Notes under the pieces: model-generated
Databases searched by the model: none
What the model saw: only the letters and a program-made list of their open reading frames with translations
What the model was told of the DNA's origin: nothing
From: Armatimonadota bacterium
GTDB taxonomy: Bacteria; Armatimonadota; UBA5829; DTJY01
Assembly: GCA_029907255.1 (NCBI GenBank)
Contig: JARYMF010000014.1
Span: 1 to 64,000 of the forward strand
Direction: 5' to 3'
DNA length: 64,000 nucleotides
Shown: positions 15,168 through 24,220 of the stretch, piece by piece
Layout of the letters: each line of letters begins with the position of its first letter
How positions within the stretch are numbered: the stretch's first letter is position 1
Made by a program: the position numbers and the translations under genes

Positions 15168-16640
15168 TTACTTCCTTCCGTGTGCTTGCCAGAATTCCTC
15201 GATGGCACGGCGCTTTTCTCTGGCAAGGCGGTCGCTCAATCCAACCCAATAGGTCTGAGGATTAACCAGGCGCCGCATTTCCGCCGGGATGTGCTTGATT
15301 TGCTCCTGGGCGAAAGCTCGAATTTCTGGGACTGGTTTTGGGGGGACGAGTCTCTTTCCTTGGCGCATGACAGGTTGGAGGAGGGGATGCCTCTCACAGT
15401 GGCTAGAAAACCTAAGTATTTGTTCGAACACCATGCGGTCGTGTGAGACAACCTCGCCCATCTTCCAAGATTCGTCATCATCTTGGAACATCACGTCCCC
15501 TACGATAAAGCCGTTTTTGTCGTAGAATCTGATTGGCATCTTAATTCCTGGGTCTGTCATTTTCTCGGGGTTATCCGTAATCTTAAACTTTGGCTCCCAG
15601 CGGCCGTTTTCATAGATTGCCGCAAGTTTGTAGACTCCACCGAGAGCGGGTTCTGTGCCTCCAGTCATGAGCTTGGTGCCAACACCCCAAGCGTTTACCT
15701 TTGCACCTTGGCGTTTGATATCGGCGATTAGCATTTCATCAAGCTCGCTTGATGCCACAATTAGGGCATCCTCAAAGCCGGCTTCGGCGAGCATTTTGTA
15801 GGCTTCTTTGCTTAATTTTGCTAAATCACCTGAGTCTATGCGAATTCCTGGCCTGCCCGTCCAGCCTTTAGCGCGAAGCTCTTTGAAGACTTTAATTGCG
15901 TTGGGCACGCCACTTGATAGGGTGTCATATGTATCCACGAGCAAGATTAGATTCTTGGGAAATACCTCCGCATAGGCTCGGAAAGCTTCAATCTCCGATG
16001 GGAAAGACATTATCCAGCTGTGCGCTTGAGTCCCGACGGCTTGGACGCCAAAGCATTTTGCCGCTTGGGTGTTAGATGTGGAGTCGCAACCGCCGATTAT
16101 TGCAGCGCGAGTTCCGCTCATTCCGCCATCCGGTCCTTGCGCTCTACGAAGGCCAAACTCGAGGACGGGGTCGTTTTCTGCGGCGTACTTTACCCTTGCG
16201 GCTTTTGTAGCTATTAGGGTTTGATAGTTGAGCCGGCAGAGAAGTAGCGTTTCAATGAGTTGTGCCTGTGCAAGGGGGGCCTGTACTCTGACTACTGGTT
16301 CATGCGGAAAAATTGGTGTACCTTCGGGAGGCGCCCACAGGTCACCCTCGAATTTAAAATGTTTCATTGCCTCCAGAAAGTCTTTTGGGAAAAGGCCAAG
16401 GCTCCGGAGATAATCTAAGTCATCGTCGGAAAAGCGAAAATCGCTTAAGTCGTCAAGCAGGTCATCGAGTCCAGCGAAGATTGCGAATCCTGTGTCGTTG
16501 GGCAGTTTGCGGAAGAAATACTCAAAGACAGCGGGCTCATTTTGCTTATGATGGTAGTAATAGCCTGCCATCATTGTTAATTCGTAAAGGTCTGTGAATA
16601 AAGGTCCTAATGGCGACATGCCGCAATTTCTTGGACGCAT
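15168..16640 (-). CDS. pncB: Nicotinate phosphoribosyltransferase
   Basis: This enzyme converts nicotinate and PRPP to nicotinate mononucleotide in the Preiss-Handler NAD salvage route. The chosen ATG at 16640 gives 490 residues and sits behind GGAGACGAGG. A longer frame reaches 16784 but lacks a ribosome site, and a further ATG lies at 16619. The family opening LGPLFTDLYELTMMAGYYYH is clear. RRAQGPDGGMSGTRAA, with the substrate-binding His/Arg region, and GIRIDSGDLAKLSKE are characteristic motifs. It converges on the exported-protein gene ending at 15134 and diverges from the Gfo/Idh/MocA cluster, sharing a 189-base control region. Confidence 0.95.
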   Translation of the reverse strand: MRPRNCGMSPLGPLFTDLYELTMMAGYYYHHKQNEPAVFEYFFRKLPNDTGFAIFAGLDDLLDDLSDFRFSDDDLDYLRSLGLFPKDFLEAMKHFKFEGDLWAPPEGTPIFPHEPVVRVQAPLAQAQLIETLLLCRLNYQTLIATKAARVKYAAENDPVLEFGLRRAQGPDGGMSGTRAAIIGGCDSTSNTQAAKCFGVQAVGTQAHSWIMSFPSEIEAFRAYAEVFPKNLILLVDTYDTLSSGVPNAIKVFKELRAKGWTGRPGIRIDSGDLAKLSKEAYKMLAEAGFEDALIVASSELDEMLIADIKRQGAKVNAWGVGTKLMTGGTEPALGGVYKLAAIYENGRWEPKFKITDNPEKMTDPGIKMPIRFYDKNGFIVGDVMFQDDDESWKMGEVVSHDRMVFEQILRFSSHCERHPLLQPVMRQGKRLVPPKPVPEIRAFAQEQIKHIPAEMRRLVNPQTYWVGLSDRLAREKRRAIEEFWQAHGRK

Positions 16641-16705
16641 TTTCCTCGTCTCCGTTGAATTTCTGCAATGCAATTCTACCCACAATGTTCGCCTGCCATC
16701 ATATT

Positions 16706-16719
16706 TTGCATGTATGCAA
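16706..16719. promoter_or_regulatory. Palindrome between pncB and the oxidoreductase cluster
   Basis: TTGCAT GT ATGCAA at 16706-16719 is a perfect 6-bp inverted repeat with a two-base centre. It lies in the divergent region, 66 bases upstream of pncB, a suitable place for an operator. The binding protein is unknown. Confidence 0.35.
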
Positions 16720-16829
16720 TATGAATAGTCGCTGAAGGGTAGAGCGGTAAATTTAGCGAACATTAAAATTAAACTAAAAAACAATTAGCTTGGCAATATT
16801 TGCATTGCCAATTAGAAAAGAGTGATAAC

Positions 16830-18068
16830 ATGGTTGAGGATTATAAATTGAGTAGGCGTGATTTTCTAAAAGGCTCAGCGGCTGCTGGTGCCGCTTTGGG
16901 CTTGGGCGTTTATAGCAGTAATACCGCACTTGCTGAACCTAAGGTAATTGGTGCGAACGACCGCATTCTGGTCGGAATTATCGGCTGTGGAAACAAGGGG
17001 ACGAGTCATCTTAGAAGTTTGGTTCAGAAGTCAAAAAACGGAGGGAAGGTTGCGGTTGTTGCGGTATGCGACATCTACGAGCGCCGAAAGCAGCGTGCAA
17101 AGGAAATCTCTGGCGCAGAAGTATATCACGACTATCGGAAGCTTCTTGAGAGAAAGGACATAGATGCCGTTGTTATCGCAACACCGGATCATTGGCATGC
17201 GCCCATGGCGATTGATGCCATGCAGGCAGGAAAAGATGTGTACCTTGAGAAACCGATGACGTACACGTGGGAGGAAGCAAAAAAGGTGGCGCAGGTTGCC
17301 AAAGAGACAAATCGTGTCCTTCAGGTGGGCGCACAATCCTGTTCTGATGACAGGTGGTGGCAGGCAAACAAGCTGATAAAAGAAGGAGCGATTGGCAAAG
17401 TGCTTTGGACTTCCGCGAGCTTCTGCCGAAACTCCATAAATGGCGAATGGAACTATCCAATTGATGAAGATGCGAGCCCGGACAACCTTGATTGGAACGC
17501 ATGGCTTGGCCCTGCTCCAAAGAGGGAGTTCGACAAAGAGCGGTACTTCAGATGGAGGAAATATTGGGATTACTCAGGCGGGATTGCAACCGATCTTTTC
17601 TATCACACACTTTCGCATCTTCAAATTGCCCTTGGTCCTGAGTTCCCAAAGCGCGTCTCAGCTGGTGGTGGGATTTATATCCAGCACGACCGCGATGTGC
17701 CTGATACTTTCCACATGATTATTGACTATCCTAGTGATCATTCCATCGTGCTTTGTTCCTCCATGGCGAATAGACAAGGCATAACCGAAATGATTAGGGG
17801 TCACGAAGCAACGATGTACTTCGAGGAGCCAGGAGTAGTTATTCGGCCGGAGAATGAATTCAAGGATTTAAAGCAAGAGATTAGGGTTGCTCTCAATGAG
17901 CGGCCCAGCCATATGGATAATTGGCTTGATTGTATCAGGACTAGGAACAAGCCTCATCTCGACGCCGATACCGCCTACAAAGTTATGGTAGCAATTGCTC
18001 TTGGCGTTGAATCCTATCGCAAGGAGAAGGTCATGCGATTCGATTCCGAAAAGGAAAAAGTAGTTTAG
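16830..18068 (+). CDS. Tat-exported Gfo/Idh/MocA family oxidoreductase (1)
   Basis: The ATG at 16830 gives 412 residues; an in-frame TTG at 16800 is less likely. A Tat signal (SRRDFLKGSAAAGAA) opens the protein, so it is folded with cofactor before export. The N-terminal Rossmann fold shows VGIIGCGNKGTSHL, then ATPDHWHAPMAI and LEKPMTYTWEEAKK; the EKP lysine is the family's catalytic or substrate-contacting Lys. The C-terminal alpha/beta domain carries WNAWLGPAPKREFD, a feature common in long, exported members. Such proteins oxidise sugars or inositols with NAD(P), and some (GH109) use tightly bound NAD to cleave N-acetylgalactosaminides. The substrate is unknown. An ApbE gene follows after seven bases. 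Confidence 0.88.
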   Translation: MVEDYKLSRRDFLKGSAAAGAALGLGVYSSNTALAEPKVIGANDRILVGIIGCGNKGTSHLRSLVQKSKNGGKVAVVAVCDIYERRKQRAKEISGAEVYHDYRKLLERKDIDAVVIATPDHWHAPMAIDAMQAGKDVYLEKPMTYTWEEAKKVAQVAKETNRVLQVGAQSCSDDRWWQANKLIKEGAIGKVLWTSASFCRNSINGEWNYPIDEDASPDNLDWNAWLGPAPKREFDKERYFRWRKYWDYSGGIATDLFYHTLSHLQIALGPEFPKRVSAGGGIYIQHDRDVPDTFHMIIDYPSDHSIVLCSSMANRQGITEMIRGHEATMYFEEPGVVIRPENEFKDLKQEIRVALNERPSHMDNWLDCIRTRNKPHLDADTAYKVMVAIALGVESYRKEKVMRFDSEKEKVV

Positions 18069-18075
18069 AAAACAG

Positions 18076-19035
18076 ATGAACACGACTTTTGAAAAACCAA
18101 AAGCAGAAGGACAAATCCTTGTTCGCTTGCGCCGTCGTGCAATGGGATGCCTATTTGAGCTTGCACTTGCGGGGCATGATGAAGATTATTTGACGGCTGC
18201 TGGGGCTGAAGCACTTGATATTTTAGAGCCTTTGGAGCGCCAGCTGAGCGTCTTCATCCCCGATAGCGAGATTTGCTATCTAAATGCCTGCGCTTGGAGG
18301 GAACCAGTTAGAGTAGAGGCTAGGCTTTACAAACTGCTCAAACTTTCGGCTCGTTTAAGTGAAGAAACGGAAGGAGCTTTTGATATTACATCCGGCCCTT
18401 TGGTTAGGTTGTGGGGATTTGCCGGCGGGGGTAGGCAATCGCATATTCCTTTGGACAAGGACATTCGGGACGCGCTGAAATGCATGGGTTTTAGATACGT
18501 CCTATTTGACGATGAATGGTGTACTGTGAAGTTTCTAAGGGAGGGCATGGAGTTCAATTTAGGGGGAATAGGAAAAGGCTATGCTATTGACGAAATTGCT
18601 TCCTTTCTCATAGAGCGTGGGGTTACTAGCGGCTTGATACATGCTGGAACGAGCACCATTTATGCGCTTGGATGCCCACCCGGCGAAGAAGGCTGGAAAA
18701 TTGGCATCCGTTCAGGAAGTGATTCGTCTGAAGTAATAGCAACCGTAACCTTGAAAAATCAGGCACTCTCAACATCTGGCGGATATGAGCAATACATCGA
18801 GTTGGACGGTTTGAGATATAGTCATATAATAGACCCACGAACAGGTTTTCCAGCTGAGGGATTACTCAGCGCCAGCGCAATAACTAGCTCAGCTACCTTA
18901 AGCGATGCTCTCTCAACGGCTTTTTTTGTACTTGGTGTTGAGGGTACGCGTGACTATTGCAAAAGGCATTCGGACGTAAGCGCAGTTTTGGCGCAGAAAG
19001 ATGGAAGCTATCTACAGATTACTCATTCATCTTAG
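18076..19035 (+). CDS. apbE: ApbE family FAD:protein FMN transferase
   Basis: ApbE enzymes attach FMN covalently to Ser/Thr of target proteins such as NqrC, RnfG or secreted flavoproteins. This 319-residue protein has the family blocks GCLFELALAG, VRLWGFAGGGR, NLGGIGKGYAIDEIA, ALSTSGGYEQ and the Mg-site-like HIIDPRTGFPAEG. Unlike most ApbE proteins it has no signal peptide or lipobox, so it appears to act in the cytosol unless the start is mis-set. It sits seven bases after the first oxidoreductase and 53 before the second, so it is co-transcribed with them. No Nqr or Rnf subunit is in the window, so the flavinylated partner is unknown. Confidence 0.9.
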   Translation: MNTTFEKPKAEGQILVRLRRRAMGCLFELALAGHDEDYLTAAGAEALDILEPLERQLSVFIPDSEICYLNACAWREPVRVEARLYKLLKLSARLSEETEGAFDITSGPLVRLWGFAGGGRQSHIPLDKDIRDALKCMGFRYVLFDDEWCTVKFLREGMEFNLGGIGKGYAIDEIASFLIERGVTSGLIHAGTSTIYALGCPPGEEGWKIGIRSGSDSSEVIATVTLKNQALSTSGGYEQYIELDGLRYSHIIDPRTGFPAEGLLSASAITSSATLSDALSTAFFVLGVEGTRDYCKRHSDVSAVLAQKDGSYLQITHSS

Positions 19036-19042
19036 ATGAATG
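19024..19042 (+). repeat. Inverted repeat at the apbE stop codon
   Basis: CATTCATC (19024-19031), TTA, GATGAATG (19035-19042): an 8-bp perfect hairpin that overlaps the end of apbE. No T-run follows, so it may cap a processed mRNA end rather than terminate. Confidence 0.35.
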
Positions 19043-19088
19043 CTGTTGATTATTAATCTTTAAGTAAAGTACTCATCAGGAGGTAAAA

Positions 19089-20348
19089 ATGACAGAACAG
19101 GATTCATTAAGCAGAAGAGATTTCCTTAAGGGTTCGGCTGCTGCTGTTGCAGCAATGTCGGTAGGAGTCTTTGGAGCGGCCCAATCGAAGGCAAAAGCTA
19201 GCGATGTAGAACCAGTGGTTTGCGGTTTCATCGGCACTGGCAGCCAGGGGCAGCTTGACTTAGGGCGGCTCATGCGCGTTAGCGGGGTGAAAGTCGCGGC
19301 GGTATGCGATATCTATCCACCGCATCTGAAAAAAGGGATGGAGATAGCGCAGACGCTCAGGGGATATACAGATTATCGGTGGATGCTTGATCGAAAGGAT
19401 ATTCAGGTGATTTGCATTGCGACGCCCCTTTATCTTCACGCTCAGATGGCAATCGATGCAATGCAAGCCGGAAAGCATGTCTTCACAGAGAAAATGATGG
19501 CATACTCGATTGACCAGGCAAAGGCAATGGTGAAGACAGCACGCGAGACTGGCAAAATCTTGCAGGTCGGCCATCAGCGCAGATATAGTCCGATGTATCA
19601 TCACGCTTATGATTTGGTGAAGCAAGGCGTTTTAGGCAAGATAACACATGTGCGCCTAATGTGGAACAGAAATGGGAGTTGGCGTCGTGCAGTTCCAGAG
19701 CCTAAGTATGAAAGGTTGCTAAACTGGCGTTTGTATCGCGAGTATTCGCAGGGCCTTATGGCTGAGTTGGGCAGTCATCTACTACATGTAACGAATTGGT
19801 TTCTTGAGGCGACGCCTCTTTCTGTGATGGGTATGGGAGGCATAGACTATTGGAAGGATGGCCGGGAAGTTTACGATAATGTAAACGTCATTTGGGAATA
19901 CCCGGGCGGCGTCAAAGTATACTTCCAGTCTTTGACCACAAATCAATTTGATGGCTGCTACGAGCAGTTTATGGGCGACAAGGGCACTCTGGTTTTGGGA
20001 AGCAAGGCACTGCTTTATCCCGAGCCTAAGGCAGAAAAGCTTGCATGGAGCGATTTTGCACACAAGGAAAAAGTTGACGGCAAGGAGGCAATCCTTCTAG
20101 ATGCCGGTGCTACGAAAAAATTAGACGAGCAGGCCGCTAAGAAAGGTGAGGAAATAAGCGGCAGCGAGGCGAAGAAGGACGACTACCTAAGTGAGATGGA
20201 ATCGTTCATTTCGTGCATACGCGAGGGCAAGCAACCGGCGTGCAATGCCGAAGAAGGACTGCGCGCTACAGTCACATGCCTTCTTGCAAACGAAGCAATG
20301 GATAAAGGCAAGAAGCTGGTTTTCACGCCCGATATGTTCAAGGCATGA
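19089..20348 (+). CDS. Tat-exported Gfo/Idh/MocA family oxidoreductase (2)
   Basis: The protein has 419 residues, with ATG at 19089 behind AGGAGG. The Tat signal reads SRRDFLKGSAAAVAA, nearly the same as in copy 1. The NAD-binding region CGFIGTGSQGQLDLGRL is followed by IATPLYLHAQMAI. The usual EKP motif is EKM (FTEKMMAYSIDQA), keeping Glu and Lys but losing Pro. The C-terminal domain has WNRNGSWRR, LGSHLLHVTNWFL and a charged insertion (residues about 330-370, rich in Lys/Glu/Ala) absent from the other copies. It is a divergent member of the same exported set. The substrate is unknown. Confidence 0.87.
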   Translation: MTEQDSLSRRDFLKGSAAAVAAMSVGVFGAAQSKAKASDVEPVVCGFIGTGSQGQLDLGRLMRVSGVKVAAVCDIYPPHLKKGMEIAQTLRGYTDYRWMLDRKDIQVICIATPLYLHAQMAIDAMQAGKHVFTEKMMAYSIDQAKAMVKTARETGKILQVGHQRRYSPMYHHAYDLVKQGVLGKITHVRLMWNRNGSWRRAVPEPKYERLLNWRLYREYSQGLMAELGSHLLHVTNWFLEATPLSVMGMGGIDYWKDGREVYDNVNVIWEYPGGVKVYFQSLTTNQFDGCYEQFMGDKGTLVLGSKALLYPEPKAEKLAWSDFAHKEKVDGKEAILLDAGATKKLDEQAAKKGEEISGSEAKKDDYLSEMESFISCIREGKQPACNAEEGLRATVTCLLANEAMDKGKKLVFTPDMFKA

Positions 20349-20357
20349 TGCCAGATG

Positions 20358-20373
20358 AATCAGCATGCTGATT
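20358..20373. repeat. Perfect 16-base palindrome
   Basis: AATCAGCATGCTGATT has no loop and lies 10 bases after the stop of oxidoreductase 2 and about 80 bases before oxidoreductase 3. A two-fold symmetric site of this length in a gene gap could be an operator. Confidence 0.4.
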
Positions 20374-20455
20374 AGTGATTAATTAGCAAAAGATAAGGTT
20401 GCCTAAAACTCAATAGTGGATGCATATTTTAATCCAAAAATCTTGGAGGTTGATT

Positions 20456-21697
20456 ATGTCTAACAAAATCACACGTAGGGAGTTCATTGGCAAAGCTGCT
20501 GCAGGTGCAACAGGGCTTGCGTTGGCAAGCACAGGATTGTTGTCTTCATCAAGAATTCTCGGGGCTAATGATCGCCTCTCAATTGGCATCATAGGCTATG
20601 GTCAGCGGTGTCGAAGTCTTGCAAACGATTTGTATAAGGTATCTAAGGAATGCAATGCGGAAATTACTGCCGTGTGCGATATTTGGACGCTGAACCTGGA
20701 GCGAGGGGCGGCAAAAGTAAAGGAATGGTGGGGCAATGAACCGCGCAAGTTCCGCTATATTGAAGACATCCTGGCGCTTGATGATCTTGACGGCGTCATC
20801 ATTGCGACCGCCGACTTCCAGCACGCAAAGATGCTGTTGCAAGCAATCAAAGCAGGCAAGGACGTCTACTGTGAAAAGCCTATGGCAAATGATATGAAAG
20901 ATGCAAGGAATGTGCTTAAGGCATACCGAGAAAGCAAATGTGTTGTTCAAATTGGCACACAGCGTCGAAGCGAAGGCATCTATCCAGCTGCCGCTAGGTT
21001 TATTCAAGGAGGTGGCCTCGGCACTCTCAGCAAGATTGACGTTTCGTGGAACTACTTTGGTCCGCGCTGGCGGCGAGACGATGTGAATGAGGTAAGGAAA
21101 GAGGATACGGACTGGAAACGGTTCTTGATGGGAAAGAAATACCGCCCTTGGGACCCACACCAGTATATGGAATGGCGCCTCTTTAGGGATTTCTCGAGCG
21201 GCATTCCTGACCAGTGGTTGAGCCACATGATTGATGTTGTTCACTGGCTTACTGGGGAGAGCTATCCCACGAGCGTAGTTGCTCACGGTGGTGTCTATGT
21301 TTGGAAAGATGGTCGTGAGAATGCTGACACCTTCCACGCACTCCTAGAATATCCAAAGGGCTTCTTGGTGAGCTATTCCACAATGTTCGGGAATTCGAGC
21401 CCCGACACATTCAAATTCTACGGGACGAACGGCACACTTGACTGCAGGACTTGGACGGTTACTGGAGAAGGTGGCGGCGGCGACAAGAAATGGAAGGAAG
21501 AAATCAAAATTAAAAAGCAACCGGACGAAAATCACATGAAAAATTGGCTCGACTGCATGAGAAGTCGCAAGACACCAAACGCAAGCGTCGAGGCCGGTTA
21601 TTCGCATTCGGTAGCTTCGATTATGGCGGCTCGGGCTCTTTGGACGGGGCGTAAAGTCATTTATGACCCCAAAGAGATGGAGATTCACGTAGTGTAG
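20456..21697 (+). CDS. Tat-exported Gfo/Idh/MocA family oxidoreductase (3)
   Basis: The ATG at 20456 (413 residues) follows GGAGG; an upstream ATG at 20420 is less well placed. The Tat signal reads TRREFIGKAAAGATGLAL. The Rossmann motif is GIIGYGQRCRSLA, and CEKPMANDMKDARN carries the EKP lysine. The segment VQIGTQRRSEGIYPAAARFI and the later WLSHMIDVVHWLTG, YVWKDGRENADTFHALLEYPKGF are shared nearly word for word with the copy at 22982, so these two are recent paralogues. A DUF6807 gene follows 41 bases later, forming one of two matching pairs. A role in oxidising a sugar derivative outside the cytoplasmic membrane is inferred. Confidence 0.88.
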   Translation: MSNKITRREFIGKAAAGATGLALASTGLLSSSRILGANDRLSIGIIGYGQRCRSLANDLYKVSKECNAEITAVCDIWTLNLERGAAKVKEWWGNEPRKFRYIEDILALDDLDGVIIATADFQHAKMLLQAIKAGKDVYCEKPMANDMKDARNVLKAYRESKCVVQIGTQRRSEGIYPAAARFIQGGGLGTLSKIDVSWNYFGPRWRRDDVNEVRKEDTDWKRFLMGKKYRPWDPHQYMEWRLFRDFSSGIPDQWLSHMIDVVHWLTGESYPTSVVAHGGVYVWKDGRENADTFHALLEYPKGFLVSYSTMFGNSSPDTFKFYGTNGTLDCRTWTVTGEGGGGDKKWKEEIKIKKQPDENHMKNWLDCMRSRKTPNASVEAGYSHSVASIMAARALWTGRKVIYDPKEMEIHVV

Positions 21698-21738
21698 AAT
21701 CGCAGCCGTTAATTCCTCAGGATTGAAAGGGACATGAC

Positions 21739-22917
21739 ATGAAGAAAGGGTTCTTGGTCCTAACTATTCTAGTGTTGCCATCCGTGTTGTTGGGGGCGAG
21801 CAGTGGTGGCAAGCTCATTAGCATTGATATTCCTTCCAGCCAGACCGGAGTAGCGATACCAGTAGCTCTGAACGTTAACATGGGTGACTGGAGATTAGAA
21901 GAATATCCTTCAGGTAGCGAAGTTCCATGCCAGCTAGACCGAACAAACGGTGTTTTATACTTCATTGTTGAAACGCCAAAATCAGACAAAGTAATTAAAA
22001 AACGTTTCAAACTGATACAAGGTCGTTCCTCAACACACGTTGGCTTCTCGCTAGAAAATGTAAAGGCCAAGCAGATCGTCCTCAAAGAGAATAATAAACC
22101 AGTTCTCGCATTCAACTACGGTATGATTCTTGCCGAAGGAGTGCCAGAAGACCGGCGCAGGTCATGCTATATTCATCCGGTTTATGGTCCGAATGGTGAG
22201 TTGCTGAGCGATGACTTCCCTAAAGACCATTATCATCACCGTGGCATTTTTTGGGCTTGGCCTAGCGTAAAAATAGAAAACAAAACCTACAGTCTATGGT
22301 CAATAGTGGGTATTCGCCAGCGCTTTGAAAAGCTGCTTTCAGTCGACCTTGGCCCAGTCTACGGCAAGTTTAGTGTGCGAAACGGATGGTATACCGATGA
22401 TGGCACAAAGATTATGTACGAGGTTGTTACCGTTACCGCATATCGCACAACCGCCGTAGGCAGAGTGGTTGACATAGAACTAGAGTGGACGCCGGTTTCC
22501 AAGCCGATAACGTTAGATTCATCTGAGAGAGGATATGGCGGATTTAGCATGCGTTTTGCGCCGAGGAAAGATACGATTGTTTATACGCCAAAAGGGCAGG
22601 AGAAGGGGGACGTTGACCGCGTACAGTTTGAATGGAGCGACCTTTCTGCCAAATTTGGCGATGCGTCTGAGCTCTCCGGTGTTACAATTATCGATAATCC
22701 ATCGAACCCAGTGTATCCAACGGCATGGAGCAATCGGTATTATGGATTCCTGAATCCTAGCTTTACCGGTTTGGGCCCAGTAACAATAGATTCTGGCAAA
22801 ACGATTACGTACCGCTACCGCCTTTGGGTCCACAAAGGCGATGCTCTTTCAGGGAATGCAAAGGAAGCATTTGAAGCCTATACAAAGGGAGTGAAAATAT
22901 ACAGCGACTGCGAATAA
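21739..22917 (+). CDS. Exported DUF6807 ('PmoA') family protein (1)
   Basis: A 392-residue protein with a Sec signal peptide (KKGFLVLTILVLPSVLLGA). The family motif DHYHHRGIFWAW (about residue 160) and the ending TYRYRLWVHKGDA match the DUF6807 family, often labelled 'methane oxygenase PmoA'. The label is misleading: there is no resemblance to a membrane monooxygenase. The beta-rich fold with a His-His-Arg motif suggests a carbohydrate-active role, such as binding or epimerising a sugar. It differs from the second copy in having DNPSNP where that has DHPSSF. It follows oxidoreductase 3 and precedes oxidoreductase 4, and is probably co-expressed with both. Confidence 0.8.
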   Translation: MKKGFLVLTILVLPSVLLGASSGGKLISIDIPSSQTGVAIPVALNVNMGDWRLEEYPSGSEVPCQLDRTNGVLYFIVETPKSDKVIKKRFKLIQGRSSTHVGFSLENVKAKQIVLKENNKPVLAFNYGMILAEGVPEDRRRSCYIHPVYGPNGELLSDDFPKDHYHHRGIFWAWPSVKIENKTYSLWSIVGIRQRFEKLLSVDLGPVYGKFSVRNGWYTDDGTKIMYEVVTVTAYRTTAVGRVVDIELEWTPVSKPITLDSSERGYGGFSMRFAPRKDTIVYTPKGQEKGDVDRVQFEWSDLSAKFGDASELSGVTIIDNPSNPVYPTAWSNRYYGFLNPSFTGLGPVTIDSGKTITYRYRLWVHKGDALSGNAKEAFEAYTKGVKIYSDCE

Positions 22918-22981
22918 AGAAGCGTTTTAGGCAGGCAAAACATAGAAACAATCATGAGTTTATTATATTAAGGAGGAATTT

Positions 22982-24220
22982 ATGAGCGATAGTAAAATTG
23001 GGAGGCGAGAATTCCTCGTAAAATCCGCATCAGGAATTGCCGGGTTAGCATTGGGCACTATGCTTGCGGATTCGAGGGCAATAGGTGCAAATGACCGTCT
23101 TTCCATTGGTGTAATTGGCGCTGGTGGCAAGGGACGCGACAACATGGCGCAGGCAATGCGATATTCGGATGAACTAAACCTTGAGATTACAGCAGTCTGC
23201 GACGTTTGGAAGGTAAACCTCGAATCTGCCGTGGCTGCCGTTGAAAAACAATACGGCAGAAAGCCCCGTGCGTTTACTGGTTACGAAGATTTGCTCGCAC
23301 TTGATGACGTTGACGCTGTCCTAATTGCAACACCCGACCATTTGCACTGCCGCATGTTAATTGACGCAATGAAAGCCGGGAAGGACGTTTTTGTCGAGAA
23401 GCCCATGGCTATGTTCCTTGACCAGGCGAATGAATCTCTTCGAGTGCAAAAAGAGACAGGCCGCGTTGTGCAGGTAGGTACTCAGCGGCGGAGCGATGGG
23501 CGACACGCTGCTGCAGCCAGGTTTATTCGTTCGGGCGCTCTTGGCAAAATTAGCCGCGTGGAGGCGGCATGGAACGACTGCGCGCCTAGGTGGCGAAAAG
23601 GTGATGTATCAAATTGCAAGCCCGAAGACGTGGACTGGAAGAGGTTTCTCATGTGCGCCAAAAAGCGTCCTTTCAATGCAAGTCGCTTCCGAGAATGGCA
23701 GCTTTACCGGGATTACACGTTGGGACCAGTTGGCTTGCTAGGAAGTCACATGATTGACGTTGTCCATTGGTTTATGGATGACTACCTGCCTACGAGTTGC
23801 GTGTGCCATGGCGGAAACTACGTCTGGAAGGATGGCAGGGAGCATGAGGATACTATATATGCGTTATTCGAGTACCCCAAGGGGTTCATACTTCGATATT
23901 GCACAGGTCTTGGCAACACGTCGGGCAATGGGTGCTACTTCTATGGAACAAACGGTACATTTGACACGGTTACTTGGAAAGCCACCGGTGATGGCGGCAG
24001 CGGGAAAGACAAAATCAAAGAAGAGATAGTAATTCAAACAAGTGGCGGAGTGAACCATATGAAGAACTTCCTCGAGTGTATTAGAAGTCGGCAGACTCCC
24101 AATGCGAGTATATTTCATGGATACGCACATTCAGTTTGTGCAATCATGGCTGCTCGGTCGCTCAGAACAGGCAAACGCGTAACCTTTGATCCAAAGGAGC
24201 AGAAAATCTATGAGACCTAG
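22982..24220 (+). CDS. Tat-exported Gfo/Idh/MocA family oxidoreductase (4)
   Basis: The protein has 412 residues, with ATG at 22982 behind AAGGAGG. The Tat signal reads GRREFLVKSASGIAGLAL. The NAD-binding segment GVIGAGGKGRDNMAQAM, ATPDHLHCRMLI and VEKPMAMFLDQAN are as expected. It is most like oxidoreductase 3 (shared VGTQRRSDGRHAAAARFI, SHMIDVVHWF, FYGTNGTFD and a C-terminus ending TFDPKEQKI). The stop overlaps the start of the second DUF6807 gene by 11 bases, so translation of the two is coupled. With genes 3 and 21739 this forms a repeated oxidoreductase-DUF6807 module. Confidence 0.88.
   Translation: MSDSKIGRREFLVKSASGIAGLALGTMLADSRAIGANDRLSIGVIGAGGKGRDNMAQAMRYSDELNLEITAVCDVWKVNLESAVAAVEKQYGRKPRAFTGYEDLLALDDVDAVLIATPDHLHCRMLIDAMKAGKDVFVEKPMAMFLDQANESLRVQKETGRVVQVGTQRRSDGRHAAAARFIRSGALGKISRVEAAWNDCAPRWRKGDVSNCKPEDVDWKRFLMCAKKRPFNASRFREWQLYRDYTLGPVGLLGSHMIDVVHWFMDDYLPTSCVCHGGNYVWKDGREHEDTIYALFEYPKGFILRYCTGLGNTSGNGCYFYGTNGTFDTVTWKATGDGGSGKDKIKEEIVIQTSGGVNHMKNFLECIRSRQTPNASIFHGYAHSVCAIMAARSLRTGKRVTFDPKEQKIYET

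Noticed and set aside
16641-16784. Longer N-terminus for nicotinate phosphoribosyltransferase
   Set aside because: Not supported by the family, and it lies over the palindrome and likely control region.
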